A DNA stretch of 64,000 nucleotides, taken from Farysia itapuensis. Lineage: Eukaryota; Basidiomycota; Ustilaginomycetes; Ustilaginales; Ustilaginaceae. Position numbers and translations under genes: made by a program. How positions within the stretch are numbered: the first letter of the stretch is position 1; each line of letters opens with the position of its first letter. Of this stretch, positions 1 to 8,486 are shown piece after piece. The DNA is taken from NCBI GenBank assembly GCA_023212645.1, contig JALBYC010000004.1, positions 558,001-622,000 on the forward strand, written 5' to 3'. The notes beneath the pieces were generated by a model, which did not search any database, was not told where the DNA came from, and worked only from the letters and a program-made list of their open reading frames with translations.

Positions 1-1083
1 TTCGGGAGTACTGGCGCCCTGTTCTGGTGGCACAGTATGGTCCCGTATTGTCTCATCTCTTTGGGCTATCTGCACAAGACTGTGTCTCGGACGACATCAC
101 CATTCGTGCTCATGCAATGTCTGGACCAAGCGTAAGACTGTGGAGAGCGTCAGTGGCGCAGCCCAACGACCGTCTTCTTCATTTCGCAGACAGCAGCTTC
201 AGTACCAGGGTCCCATCCCACGCACGAGCGGTCCCATATGCAACAGAGACAAAGATAGTTATGAGCATGAAAGGGTCTCGGGTATAGCTGGATCTCATTG
301 GACGCACGTGCAGTAACACCGATGAAGGTTGTGCGGTGAAGCCTTTAGGCTAAAGGCTGTGAAATACGGGAACCATCAAGGATTGATGCTCACTCTTCCG
401 CTTCGTCCAAAGGCGAATGACCATCGCTTCATTCCCCATCTTCGCAAGTACAGTACTCGCGGGATGAGGGTGTATTGGTGCATCTTATGGTTGATATGAA
501 CGCTCGGCATCGTGGGTATTGTCTGGTCGTTACGAATTCGGTTTGGTTCTGCTTTCCAGAGGTGTTCGACTTGCTTCGCGCAGCTTTGATCGTGGTAGCT
601 GGGCAGGTTAGAACAGGAGTGCAATCTCGTCGTTGCCATTCTGGCGTTGGTTTGCAACACCGCCATTTCGGTTGCCATTGTTGTGCTTCACCTACGTCAT
701 GACAGCGCGTCGCTCCTATTTTCGCGACGCACCAAACTCACTAACATGCCAACAGCGCGTACAGCGCCAACAAATGGCCGCGGGTGTTAGACCAGGGAAT
801 GGGCAACAACACCGCGCACCGCGACACCTCACTTGCTGTGACCATGGTCCACCGTACGACCGCCATGCTCATACACTTGGTGCACCGATAGGCGATTCGA
901 GTGGGCTTGGGCGATGTTCAATCCCATGCTTGCATCTCATGCATGGTAATGACGGTCAAGGACCCAGCCAGCAGCGTTTCTACGCCGATACGCCCGAATG
1001 ATGCTGAGCACTGCCTGGCGCGTCTCGCTGCACACTATTTTCCCGCATAAAGCCGATACCCAGCTTCAACACCGTCCACAAGC
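1..1083. other. Intergenic region, no gene recognised
   Basis: Short open frames occur on both strands, the longest about 120 codons, but none shows a recognisable domain, plausible composition or splice-compatible continuation. The right end should contain the promoter and 5' UTR of the methyltransferase that starts at 1084. The left edge may hold the end of a gene lying mostly outside the window, but I cannot show it. Confidence 0.5.
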
Positions 1084-2025
1084 ATGTTGAGACCGGCTCG
1101 ACGGCTCACCACCATGGCGTCGTCTGCTATTCACAAAGTCGCGCGTGGGGGCTTTGATTCCTCCGGTGGATCAGGTCTGTACGATCGAGCACGTCCATCG
1201 TACCCTCCCGCTGCGATCTCGACCATTGTCGCAGAGGCCACATCCGAGAATGCATCACCTCTGCGCATCGTTGAACTCGGAGCTGGCACGGGTATTGCGA
1301 CTCGAATGCTGCTGGCCGCGGCCACATCCACAGCCGCCGACGGTACACCGCCTCCGGGCATCAGTCGCTTCACTGCCATCGAGCCATCAGCAGGCATGCG
1401 ATCAGCTTTCGGCAGCACCATCATCGAATCAGCAGTGCGCAAACTACAGCAGAAGGGCTCTCTCTCGCCCAATGTTGATGTCACGGTTGAAGATGGCGCT
1501 TTTGAGAGATTTGACGCCGGTTCCAACAACGATGTCGTCGTTATAGCTCAAGCCTGGCACTGGTGTCAAGACTTTGACCAAGCACTGGCACAGATTGCAC
1601 AGTCTCTGCGACCCGGCGGCGTTCTGGCCTTGATCTGGAACCTCGAACGCCGTGACGCAGCTCCATGGGTCGCTCAGATAAGAGACTTGTATGAAAAGTT
1701 TGAGGACAACGCTCCACAATACAGACACATGACCTGGAAAGCCATGTACCAGAGTCCCTCGTTTGCACAGTTCTTCACAGCTGACGAACCCAGACACTAC
1801 GAACGCAGTTTGCCGGCCACTATTCAGGGCGTCATTGATCGCGTCCTATCCAAATCATACATCTCTCTCTTGTCGCAAGACCAGCAAAAGAAGCTGGAAA
1901 ACGAAATCACCGAGTACCTCAACAATACGCCCGATCAGAAGCTGGGCAGGACGTGGATCGACAAGCAACAGGGCGTGTGGGAATATCCATATAGCACCGA
2001 CTTGTACATCTTCCGTCGTAATTGA
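1084..2025 (+). CDS. Class I SAM-dependent methyltransferase
   Basis: The 313-residue protein has a Rossmann-type methyltransferase core. The SAM-binding glycine motif (VELGAGTG) is at about residues 63-70, an acidic post-motif (AIEPS) at about 98-102, and the typical LRPGG turn followed by a hydrophobic strand (LALIWN) at about 180-190. Layout and length match the methyltransferase-11 group of small fungal enzymes that includes yeast Crg1/Tmt1-like proteins; the substrate cannot be read from sequence. A second ATG at residue 11 has a better context (ccaccATGg) and may be the true start. If the first ATG is used, the basic N-terminus could be a weak mitochondrial signal. The stop lies 14 bp from the convergent stop of the next gene, so the 3' ends must overlap. 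Confidence 0.8.
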   Translation: MLRPARRLTTMASSAIHKVARGGFDSSGGSGLYDRARPSYPPAAISTIVAEATSENASPLRIVELGAGTGIATRMLLAAATSTAADGTPPPGISRFTAIEPSAGMRSAFGSTIIESAVRKLQQKGSLSPNVDVTVEDGAFERFDAGSNNDVVVIAQAWHWCQDFDQALAQIAQSLRPGGVLALIWNLERRDAAPWVAQIRDLYEKFEDNAPQYRHMTWKAMYQSPSFAQFFTADEPRHYERSLPATIQGVIDRVLSKSYISLLSQDQQKKLENEITEYLNNTPDQKLGRTWIDKQQGVWEYPYSTDLYIFRRN

Positions 2026-2039
2026 TTCCTGTGATGCGC

Positions 2040-5000
2040 TTACACGGCAATCTTGCGAATGATGAATACATAGACATGGTAGCCAATCTCGATCTTGCGC
2101 AACATGTTGTTGCGATCGGCTTCCAGTATGCCTTGCTGTTTGACTCTGTCGTCTTCCGCGCTGAATGCGGTTTTGCCCGCAAGCATTTCGGCGCGCTGCA
2201 CTTTGAAGATGGCTCCATGCCTCTGTTTGCGGCACTGCGTCTCAAAGACAGCAAGACAGCGTGAGAGAGTCTTGTGCTCGGCCGTGACGGTCACAATGTA
2301 TCCGCCCGTGCGCAGCACCGAGAACCAGCTTTGGAGAAAAGCGGCGTAGAGCTTGGACAGTGACTGAGACGCCCTCTCGCGCTTCCCCCACGGCAAGTCG
2401 GTAATGATAGCGTCAATCGTGCCGGCACCTCCGACAAAAGTTTCCAACGCTTCGCTTTGAGTTACATCGACGGTTTGCAGGCGGATCTGATCCGAAAAGC
2501 CAGCGAGCTCGCCAATCTTCTCGGCTCGATGCACCGTGTCTTGCTCGATGTCGCAGCCAAAAAGTTCTGCTTGTAGTCCTTTGTCCTCGATTAGTGCCGC
2601 GGTCTCAAAGAGCAAAGAGCCATGGCCGCAGCAAGGCTCTAGAATACGCAGGGGACCTGCTTGTCGCTGAAGGCCATTTGCGGTCTTTCGCTCGGTTGGG
2701 ATTGGAAGAGCAAGGGCCAGAGATGCAGCCCGGTATTCCGCCATGGTGGTCCCTCCAACGAGATGCTCGTTTCTGTTTGTCGGTCGTCGTGCGTACTGCA
2801 CTGTGGGTAGCTTGAGCATGAACACGAATTGTCCCGAGCTGAATAAGGATAGTAACGATGGACTCTCTGGGTCGTGAGAGGAGTCCGACTCGTCTGCAAA
2901 GCCAGGCAGAAACTTGAGTGTTACTTCGAGCATCGGCTGCTCCAGGTCGACTCGCCAAGTATGCGCCTTTGGACCGTTGAGCCACTGCCAAGCCAATTCG
3001 CCGGCGTGCCGCTCAATGGACTGAGTTGTCAGACTGGGGAGATTGAAAGTCGCCCGATCGACTGTTGCTCGGTAGCTTAATTGTTCTGGACGCAATGCTT
3101 GGCCTCTGGCTGCTTCCGTGATCCTCGTCCAACTGGTGAGTGCTTTGTCAAGCTGCTGTTTCGATGTCGCCCAGATGTCGTCAATCAGCTGTAGTAGCTT
3201 TGTCTCTGATGCAAAACACTGGGTAACTCCTTCGCTGGTTTCATCGCTTCCATCTTCACCGTGCTCGTGCTCTGCACCGCTCCCCTCTTTGTGCTCTTCT
3301 TGGTGCGCACGGTTCTCGCTTTCGTGTCTTTCTTTCGGCGCTTTGCGCCTTCCCTTGGCAACAGCTTTTCGTAGTGCTTTTGCCTTCCATTTCGATCGTT
3401 GGCTTGTGCCACCCATGGCCTTGTCGTGCTTGAGCTCGGCAGCCAGCTCAGGCGGAAATTCCCGTACGGCAGTGCATAGATACGCTGCTTTGACTCCACG
3501 TAGACGAGCATCCATATATGCATGCACTGCCGAAGCTGCAATGTCTGCGCCCTTTATGTGAATGTGAGCGGAATGAACGCTGGATGTAATGCAAGAATCG
3601 TTGAGATTGAGCAGGGGTCGTGCTGCTGAGATTTGCTGAAGTATCTCGCGCTGAGCAAAATCCTCGAACCCTCCAAACACCTGAAAGATGACAGGTACCT
3701 GCAACGCGACATTGCTTCTTGACCGCTCGGCATCGGCGGAAATTCTGCTTACGGGTGCATAGTCGACGAGCTGACGCGCCTCTGTGATTTCGACACCATG
3801 GTCTTGCGTTGTCCACTTTTCCGGCTCGGCAAGTCGCGAAGCCTTTTCCTGAATCTCTGCGCTAATGAGAGGCAGCGTGCTCGACATTTGAGACTGATCC
3901 TTTTGAGCCACGGCCAGGTCTCGAGGCAATGTAGCATTACCTGTTGCAGCATTCGCAGATGACTGTGCGGCTGATCTCCAGTCCTCGCGGGCCCACCAGG
4001 GCAAGCTGTCTTCGAAGACCCATTCATCAGTCCAGTATTTGATCGCGTGCAAGTAGATGTACAATTCTTCCGGCTTGGGGTCGGGAAGCAGCGGGATTTT
4101 GCACTCAGAACAAAAGTCAGAGGACTGCTCGCGGACTCGTTTTTGCCAGGCTGTCTCAATATCGATGGGCCGGTTGAATCCTTTGGCCGGGATCTCGCCG
4201 TCGTCTATCTTTTTCAGCGCTCTTTCCAGCAAGTCGTCCGAAGGCCGGCTGGATCTCCCATTAGGACCAGGAACGTCCACATTTTCGAGGCCCTCTTCTC
4301 GGATCATTTCCTTGAACAGAACTTCGTCCTTCCATCGTGCCCAATCCTCTTGACCGTCTTGGTCGCCCTTGATGGCATCGATAATCCGCTCAACCTCTTT
4401 CTGTCCGATCTCGCCTCCGACTTTCTTCCACTGATCCGGGACAACTTCGGCGAAGGAATCTCGGTCGACTTTATCCCAAATGTTGTGTCCATAAATCGGA
4501 TCGTTGCTGATGGGATGACCCAGATATTGGACATGTACCCGGATCTGATGAGTCCGACCAGTAATGGGTCGGCAGAATACAGCACTTGTGTCTGTCTCCG
4601 GATCGTACGACAAACGTACAAAGATAGTCTCGCAATGCTTGCCCTTGGGATGGACAATGTTGACACCACTTTGCCGATCAATGGTCAATATGGGCTCTCT
4701 GCACGCCACTTCGCCTTCTGGGAACTTGCCCCTGACTCGGCAGACGTACGCTTTGTTCACAAGCCCCGATGCGAACTGAGAGCCCAGTTTGGAAGCTGTC
4801 TCCTTCTTCGTTGAACAAACCATGACCCCGCTCGTCAGTCGGTCCAGCCGATTGGTAGTGTATACACGTTCAATGCCATGCTCATTCTGCAAGAAGCCGA
4901 CGAGGGTATGGCGCAAGTATCTTCCAGCAGCATGTACAGGTATGCTGCCTGGCTTCACAATGACTAGCATACCCTTTTCGTCATCTCGGTGAATAATCTT

Positions 5001-5336
5001 GACAGGCACGTCCGTCACTGGTGGCTCGTGCCGATGCACGCTATTGCAGATCTGGTCTCCGTCGCTGATGACCTGATGTATGTCTGCTTTCTTGCCATTC
5101 ACTGTGCAGATACCCTTGTGAATAGCCCAAACATAGTACTCCTTGGTGCGGTCACGAAACTCGGTCGTCATAATCTCGATGAGCTCTCGGCCGAACCATC
5201 GCTGTTTGGCATACGTCTTGAACTCAAACCAGTACGGCGTCGTCTTTCGCAGGCCGCCTCCGCAGCTGCCTTCTGCTGCCGCCGGAGAGCTCATGCCTGT
5301 TGGGTCAGAGCCTTGAATCATACTTTCTTCTTCCAT
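2040..5336 (-). CDS. Pseudouridine synthase (Pus9/Rib2 type) fused to THUMP-domain RNA methyltransferase
   Basis: One uninterrupted frame of about 1098 codons joins two RNA-modifying enzymes. Residues about 30-330 form an RluA-family pseudouridine synthase of the Pus9/Rib2 kind: an N-terminal block starting PYWFEFKTY, an HRHEPPV segment, and the catalytic RLDR motif with Asp near residue 165. A CxxC segment followed by an IYLHA stretch (about 409-440) matches the Pus9 C-terminus. After a linker, the C-terminal half carries a THUMP-like region (starting VFGGFEDFAQREI), a SAM-binding block (LEPCCGHGSLL, about 896-906) and the catalytic-type loop TDLPWG (about 978), as in THUMPD2/THUMPD3/Trm14 guanosine N2-methyltransferases. 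Likely roles are tRNA pseudouridylation (position 32 in yeast Pus9) plus m2G formation. The frame opens upstream with GTG; the first ATG is at 5336. Confidence 0.85.
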   Translation of the reverse strand: MEEESMIQGSDPTGMSSPAAAEGSCGGGLRKTTPYWFEFKTYAKQRWFGRELIEIMTTEFRDRTKEYYVWAIHKGICTVNGKKADIHQVISDGDQICNSVHRHEPPVTDVPVKIIHRDDEKGMLVIVKPGSIPVHAAGRYLRHTLVGFLQNEHGIERVYTTNRLDRLTSGVMVCSTKKETASKLGSQFASGLVNKAYVCRVRGKFPEGEVACREPILTIDRQSGVNIVHPKGKHCETIFVRLSYDPETDTSAVFCRPITGRTHQIRVHVQYLGHPISNDPIYGHNIWDKVDRDSFAEVVPDQWKKVGGEIGQKEVERIIDAIKGDQDGQEDWARWKDEVLFKEMIREEGLENVDVPGPNGRSSRPSDDLLERALKKIDDGEIPAKGFNRPIDIETAWQKRVREQSSDFCSECKIPLLPDPKPEELYIYLHAIKYWTDEWVFEDSLPWWAREDWRSAAQSSANAATGNATLPRDLAVAQKDQSQMSSTLPLISAEIQEKASRLAEPEKWTTQDHGVEITEARQLVDYAPVSRISADAERSRSNVALQVPVIFQVFGGFEDFAQREILQQISAARPLLNLNDSCITSSVHSAHIHIKGADIAASAVHAYMDARLRGVKAAYLCTAVREFPPELAAELKHDKAMGGTSQRSKWKAKALRKAVAKGRRKAPKERHESENRAHQEEHKEGSGAEHEHGEDGSDETSEGVTQCFASETKLLQLIDDIWATSKQQLDKALTSWTRITEAARGQALRPEQLSYRATVDRATFNLPSLTTQSIERHAGELAWQWLNGPKAHTWRVDLEQPMLEVTLKFLPGFADESDSSHDPESPSLLSLFSSGQFVFMLKLPTVQYARRPTNRNEHLVGGTTMAEYRAASLALALPIPTERKTANGLQRQAGPLRILEPCCGHGSLLFETAALIEDKGLQAELFGCDIEQDTVHRAEKIGELAGFSDQIRLQTVDVTQSEALETFVGGAGTIDAIITDLPWGKRERASQSLSKLYAAFLQSWFSVLRTGGYIVTVTAEHKTLSRCLAVFETQCRKQRHGAIFKVQRAEMLAGKTAFSAEDDRVKQQGILEADRNNMLRKIEIGYHVYVFIIRKIAV

Positions 5337-5445
5337 TTTTGTGGCCAAATTTTTCGACGTTTTCCCGAATTCCGATGTGCCGACTGCCTCAGAAACAAAC
5401 ACCACTCATTACACAGAAATAGAGAGAAAGGACAAAGGGTATATG

Positions 5446-5937
5446 CTATTTCTTGAAAGACATGCCGGCAGCAGCGGCGGCTTCCTCAGCCAAGGCTCGC
5501 TGTTGCGGCGGGGCGCCTTGGGCTTTTTCAGGATCGTAAATTTCTTTTGTGGCCTGCATAAGCTCGTGAATCTGATAGAACTGCTCGTCAGACAGCTTTT
5601 CGAGGAGACGCGGCTCAAGGCGCTGACCTCGGAAACCACCAGGTTTGCCTTGCTGTACCTCTAGTTGGTCAAGGTAGATCTTCCAAGAACTCAGGAATCC
5701 AACGATCTGAAGAGGGTTGTCGATACTGGCGTGTCTCTTGAATTCGTCCTTGATATAGTTGTCGCCTACGGCACGCATGTCCGCATCAAGAGCACGATGA
5801 GCTCGGAGTAAACGGCGGTACAGCTTGATAGGTGGGAGAAGGCTCTCGGTTGCCCGCTGTACCTCTGAGCCAGGCGGTGGTGGCTGATTGGACGCTGTTG
5901 CAAGCGATCGCGCGAATCGAGTTATTGGTCTGAACAT
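5446..5937 (-). CDS. SDH7: Succinate dehydrogenase assembly factor 3 (ACN9/SDHAF3 family)
   Basis: The 163-residue protein contains the LYR-type motif (KLYRRLLRAHR) at about residues 38-48, followed by the Acn9 signature with a DNPLQIVGFLSSW stretch and a YIKDEFKRH segment. The N-terminus (basic, Ser/Ala-rich, no acidic residues for the first 20 positions) reads as a mitochondrial presequence. Acn9/Sdh7 proteins help mature the iron-sulfur subunit of complex II in the mitochondrial matrix. The C-terminus ends in an Ala/Glu-rich tail. The stop lies 109 bp upstream of the ATG of the co-directional pseudouridine synthase fusion gene, so that gene's promoter probably lies within or just after this gene. 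Gene symbol is by family homology. Confidence 0.9.
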   Translation of the reverse strand: MFRPITRFARSLATASNQPPPPGSEVQRATESLLPPIKLYRRLLRAHRALDADMRAVGDNYIKDEFKRHASIDNPLQIVGFLSSWKIYLDQLEVQQGKPGGFRGQRLEPRLLEKLSDEQFYQIHELMQATKEIYDPEKAQGAPPQQRALAEEAAAAAGMSFKK

Positions 5938-6303
5938 GGTGAATCTAGTCAGAAGCGAGTCAGTATAATGTCACAAACAGCAACAATCGCGTGGACAAGT
6001 ACGGCTCGGACAGTCAAAATTGCGGCATCGACCAAGGCCAACAACCCAAGTGCAATGAAGCAACTCAAGCGCAAAACCAAGGGCTCGGCGAAGAGGTGCC
6101 AGATATATAAAGCGCATTAAAACCTTGCGCGTTCACTCATTGCCGACGTCCTACGCAGTTGTAAGGAACACTTACCTGTCAATGGTCGTCAGTTCACATG
6201 ATGAGAGTAGGGAAGCAAAGTGCAGAACGCAGAGCGCAGAAAATCTTTTCACGAAATCTGATTACATGACCCGATCGCACGCATCGGGCGGTGGGAAACG
6301 CAA
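5938..6303. other. Intergenic region upstream of SDHAF3 gene
   Basis: This stretch is the promoter side of the minus-strand SDHAF3 gene and the upstream flank for nothing else obvious. It holds an AT-rich TATATAA-like sequence near 6103, which reads in the plus direction, and no convincing open frame. The convergent/tandem phosphatase stop is at 6304. Confidence 0.4.
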
Positions 6304-8025
6304 CTACTGATAGCACCGCTCCCATTCTGTAGGCTTGTCAACCCAAGACAGCTGGGAGAGAAAGCTGGACAAAGGACAAAAATGTGCATCACGAGATGAG
6401 CCAGGACACCATGAACCCTGCGACGTCGAAGCTGGTGCGTCGTTGACCAAAACACGTATATATTCTTCATCTCCCGAGCTGCAGTCCAGCTTTTCAATAG
6501 TCAGACGACCCGAGAAAGGGGTTGTCTTGGAAGTAGACCAGGGCTTCGCCTCGTCCCAAAGATTGAGAGACGCGATGATCGGTGCAAGCTGATTGTCGTG
6601 CGTAAAGTCGACGAAAGCGCGGGGACCGTTTGCGGCTGGCAGGGGAAACGTGTTCGCGCTTGTATCCAGAGTCGTGTTGATGGACGCAGGTGGCGTGATG
6701 ACGGGTTCACGTCTCTCGACTCTAGCAAGCATCTCCCTAAGCCAGGAGGTCGCCAATGCTTTGTGGTAGGGCTGGTGAGCGGCAAAGCCATAATCTTTTT
6801 CCAGGTTTGTGGTAATCTCGTAGATCGTCTGGTACTCGACTGGATCGAAAAGGCTGCAGAAAGGGCTGATAGCGTCATTGTTGCGCTCGGTGTCTTTAGC
6901 GACTAGCCCGTAGGGATCCAATCTGGCCACGGTGTCGAAAGCACAGAGACTGAAGAGTTGTTGAATCTGTTTAGGCGATAGGTGCAATCTTTCGCCCGTG
7001 CTGCTTCGCGCACCCAGTCGGCGAGCTAAACGCTTTTGGACGGGAAGCATCGCGGTCTTGGCAAAGGCGGCCACTTGACGTGAGGCCTCATTACGATCGT
7101 TGGTACGGTGCTGGCGTTCGAAATTAGAGCAGGTGTAGACGTCAAGGGTGTTGTTGCTCATTATGGTCTCAGCTTTCCTGGCCTCCGAGATGATTACGTC
7201 GGGCTCAGGCAAACCTCGTAGAAGGCGATGAGGTTTCTTCTGAGGGCTGATAATTGCCGGACGTCCCTTTTGCGGCCAGGGAACAGACTCCGGCGGAGCG
7301 TGCTGAAATTGGTTGCGAGGTTTTACGAAGCCTTGCAGCCAGAAGCGAGATGTAGCTACGACTCTATCCGCGCCTGATGCGCGCACGAATGGTCGGGAAG
7401 GGCCTGCGAAGCCTTCGCGATAACCCAGGGCTTCGCACAATCGACGGCGCCCGCGTTCAATGATTCCGGAAAACGGCAGGCCGCTGTTTGAGAGCGAGGA
7501 CGAGCAAATGGCAGAAGTCAGCACGGCTTGTTGGCCCATGCCTGCGTAGTCATAGTTGATCTCCACCGTACTTTGGTCAAACAGATGCGCATAATGCTCT
7601 GAAAAGCGTCTACCCGAGCTGAAGGCTTCGTACTGGCCGTACGGCGTCAGCTCCGAATTGCCTATACGATTCCTCAGCCCGCCATCTTGAACCTTTTTGT
7701 GATCAATCCAGTTGCGCAACCATTCCAGCGACGGGTCAAGACCCTGATCCGAGATCTTGTCAGCGTCGCTCTCATCGACATGGCGGAGGTGCTTTGCGAT
7801 CTGGCGGAGAGTCTTGCGCAGCTCTCGGTAGGCACCACCGGTCGGATAGCGGGAGCCATGGCGCTCGAGTTGACTGACAAAGGTGACAATGCAGTGCTCC
7901 GGTAGGTTTGATGACTCTACGGGGAACCAGGGGGAATACTGGCCCAGATGATGAAAGATGTCGGCGGGCAGGCCGTTCGACGTGAGCAGATGGAAGGTGG
8001 CCGGCAATGTGGCGATAGCAGGCAT
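6304..8025 (-). CDS. Histidine acid phosphatase / phytase-like
   Basis: The 573-residue protein has the histidine acid phosphatase signature RHGSRYP at residues 55-61, preceded by the phytase-type GQYSPWFPVE block, and the proton-donor HD pair in FTHDNQLAP (H476, D477). Several cysteines, including one near the C-terminus (ERCYQ), fit the disulfide pattern of secreted or wall-bound fungal phytases. These enzymes release phosphate from phytate or other phosphomonoesters. The first ATG gives no signal peptide, unexpected for this family. The same frame stays open for another 33 codons upstream (to about 8124) and includes extra cysteines (DERPC, HDC), after a TAG that could be a splice acceptor. 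A short upstream exon with the true start is therefore likely. A conserved-looking middle insert of about 100 residues is present. Confidence 0.85.
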   Translation of the reverse strand: MPAIATLPATFHLLTSNGLPADIFHHLGQYSPWFPVESSNLPEHCIVTFVSQLERHGSRYPTGGAYRELRKTLRQIAKHLRHVDESDADKISDQGLDPSLEWLRNWIDHKKVQDGGLRNRIGNSELTPYGQYEAFSSGRRFSEHYAHLFDQSTVEINYDYAGMGQQAVLTSAICSSSLSNSGLPFSGIIERGRRRLCEALGYREGFAGPSRPFVRASGADRVVATSRFWLQGFVKPRNQFQHAPPESVPWPQKGRPAIISPQKKPHRLLRGLPEPDVIISEARKAETIMSNNTLDVYTCSNFERQHRTNDRNEASRQVAAFAKTAMLPVQKRLARRLGARSSTGERLHLSPKQIQQLFSLCAFDTVARLDPYGLVAKDTERNNDAISPFCSLFDPVEYQTIYEITTNLEKDYGFAAHQPYHKALATSWLREMLARVERREPVITPPASINTTLDTSANTFPLPAANGPRAFVDFTHDNQLAPIIASLNLWDEAKPWSTSKTTPFSGRLTIEKLDCSSGDEEYIRVLVNDAPASTSQGSWCPGSSRDAHFCPLSSFLSQLSWVDKPTEWERCYQ

Positions 8026-8486
8026 TCTGTGGTCGATTTCTACCTTTGCGGCAGAGGTGGGAGGTATACAGGGTCTCTCGTCATCGAGAGCGTCTCTGCA
8101 GTCATGCCAGGCCAGACAGCTATTTCATCAACTGCTTGCTCAAGAACAAGCGTCGCTGTAAACGTTTCCGCAACCTGCAGAGTCACCAGAGTGCAGGGTG
8201 CAGGGTGAACGTGGACATGCTCGGCTCTAACACAAAGGGTTCTCATTTTATATTTTTTTCCGATTGCGATGGCGCTTTGCCAGGACCCTGGTGAGCTTGT
8301 TGTATTGCACCGAGTTGTAAGCGAGATGTGTGCTGATTACCCGCAGGCTGACGTCGCGCTGCAAAAATACAAGTCAGGTGAGCGATTCCAGTTTCCGCTT
8401 GGCGACGCTCGAGCCTGCTCGCTGCAAGAACTCATCCCTCTGTCTCAAGCACATTCTTCCTCTTGTCGGGGTCTCGTATTGCGACA
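8026..8486. promoter_or_regulatory. Divergent phosphatase/hexokinase control region with possible 5' UTR intron
   Basis: This 460-bp stretch separates the phosphatase (minus) from hexokinase (plus). Bases 8026-8124 probably belong to the phosphatase coding region through an unplaced upstream exon. On the plus strand an AT-rich TATA-like run (TTTTATATTTTTTT) lies near 8246. An upstream ATG at 8269 opens a 123-codon frame that runs past the hexokinase ATG. A well-formed intron candidate (donor GTGAGC at 8291, CTGAT branch-like sequence at 8333, acceptor CAG ending 8346) would reduce that frame to an 8-codon upstream ORF. Confidence 0.4.

Noticed and set aside
1..1083. Several 75-122 codon frames near the left edge
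   Set aside because: No domain, no splice-compatible continuation, no composition bias; treated as intergenic.
4047..4814. 255-codon plus-strand frame opposite the Pus/THUMP fusion
   Set aside because: It mirrors the conserved minus-strand protein; no independent motif or start context.
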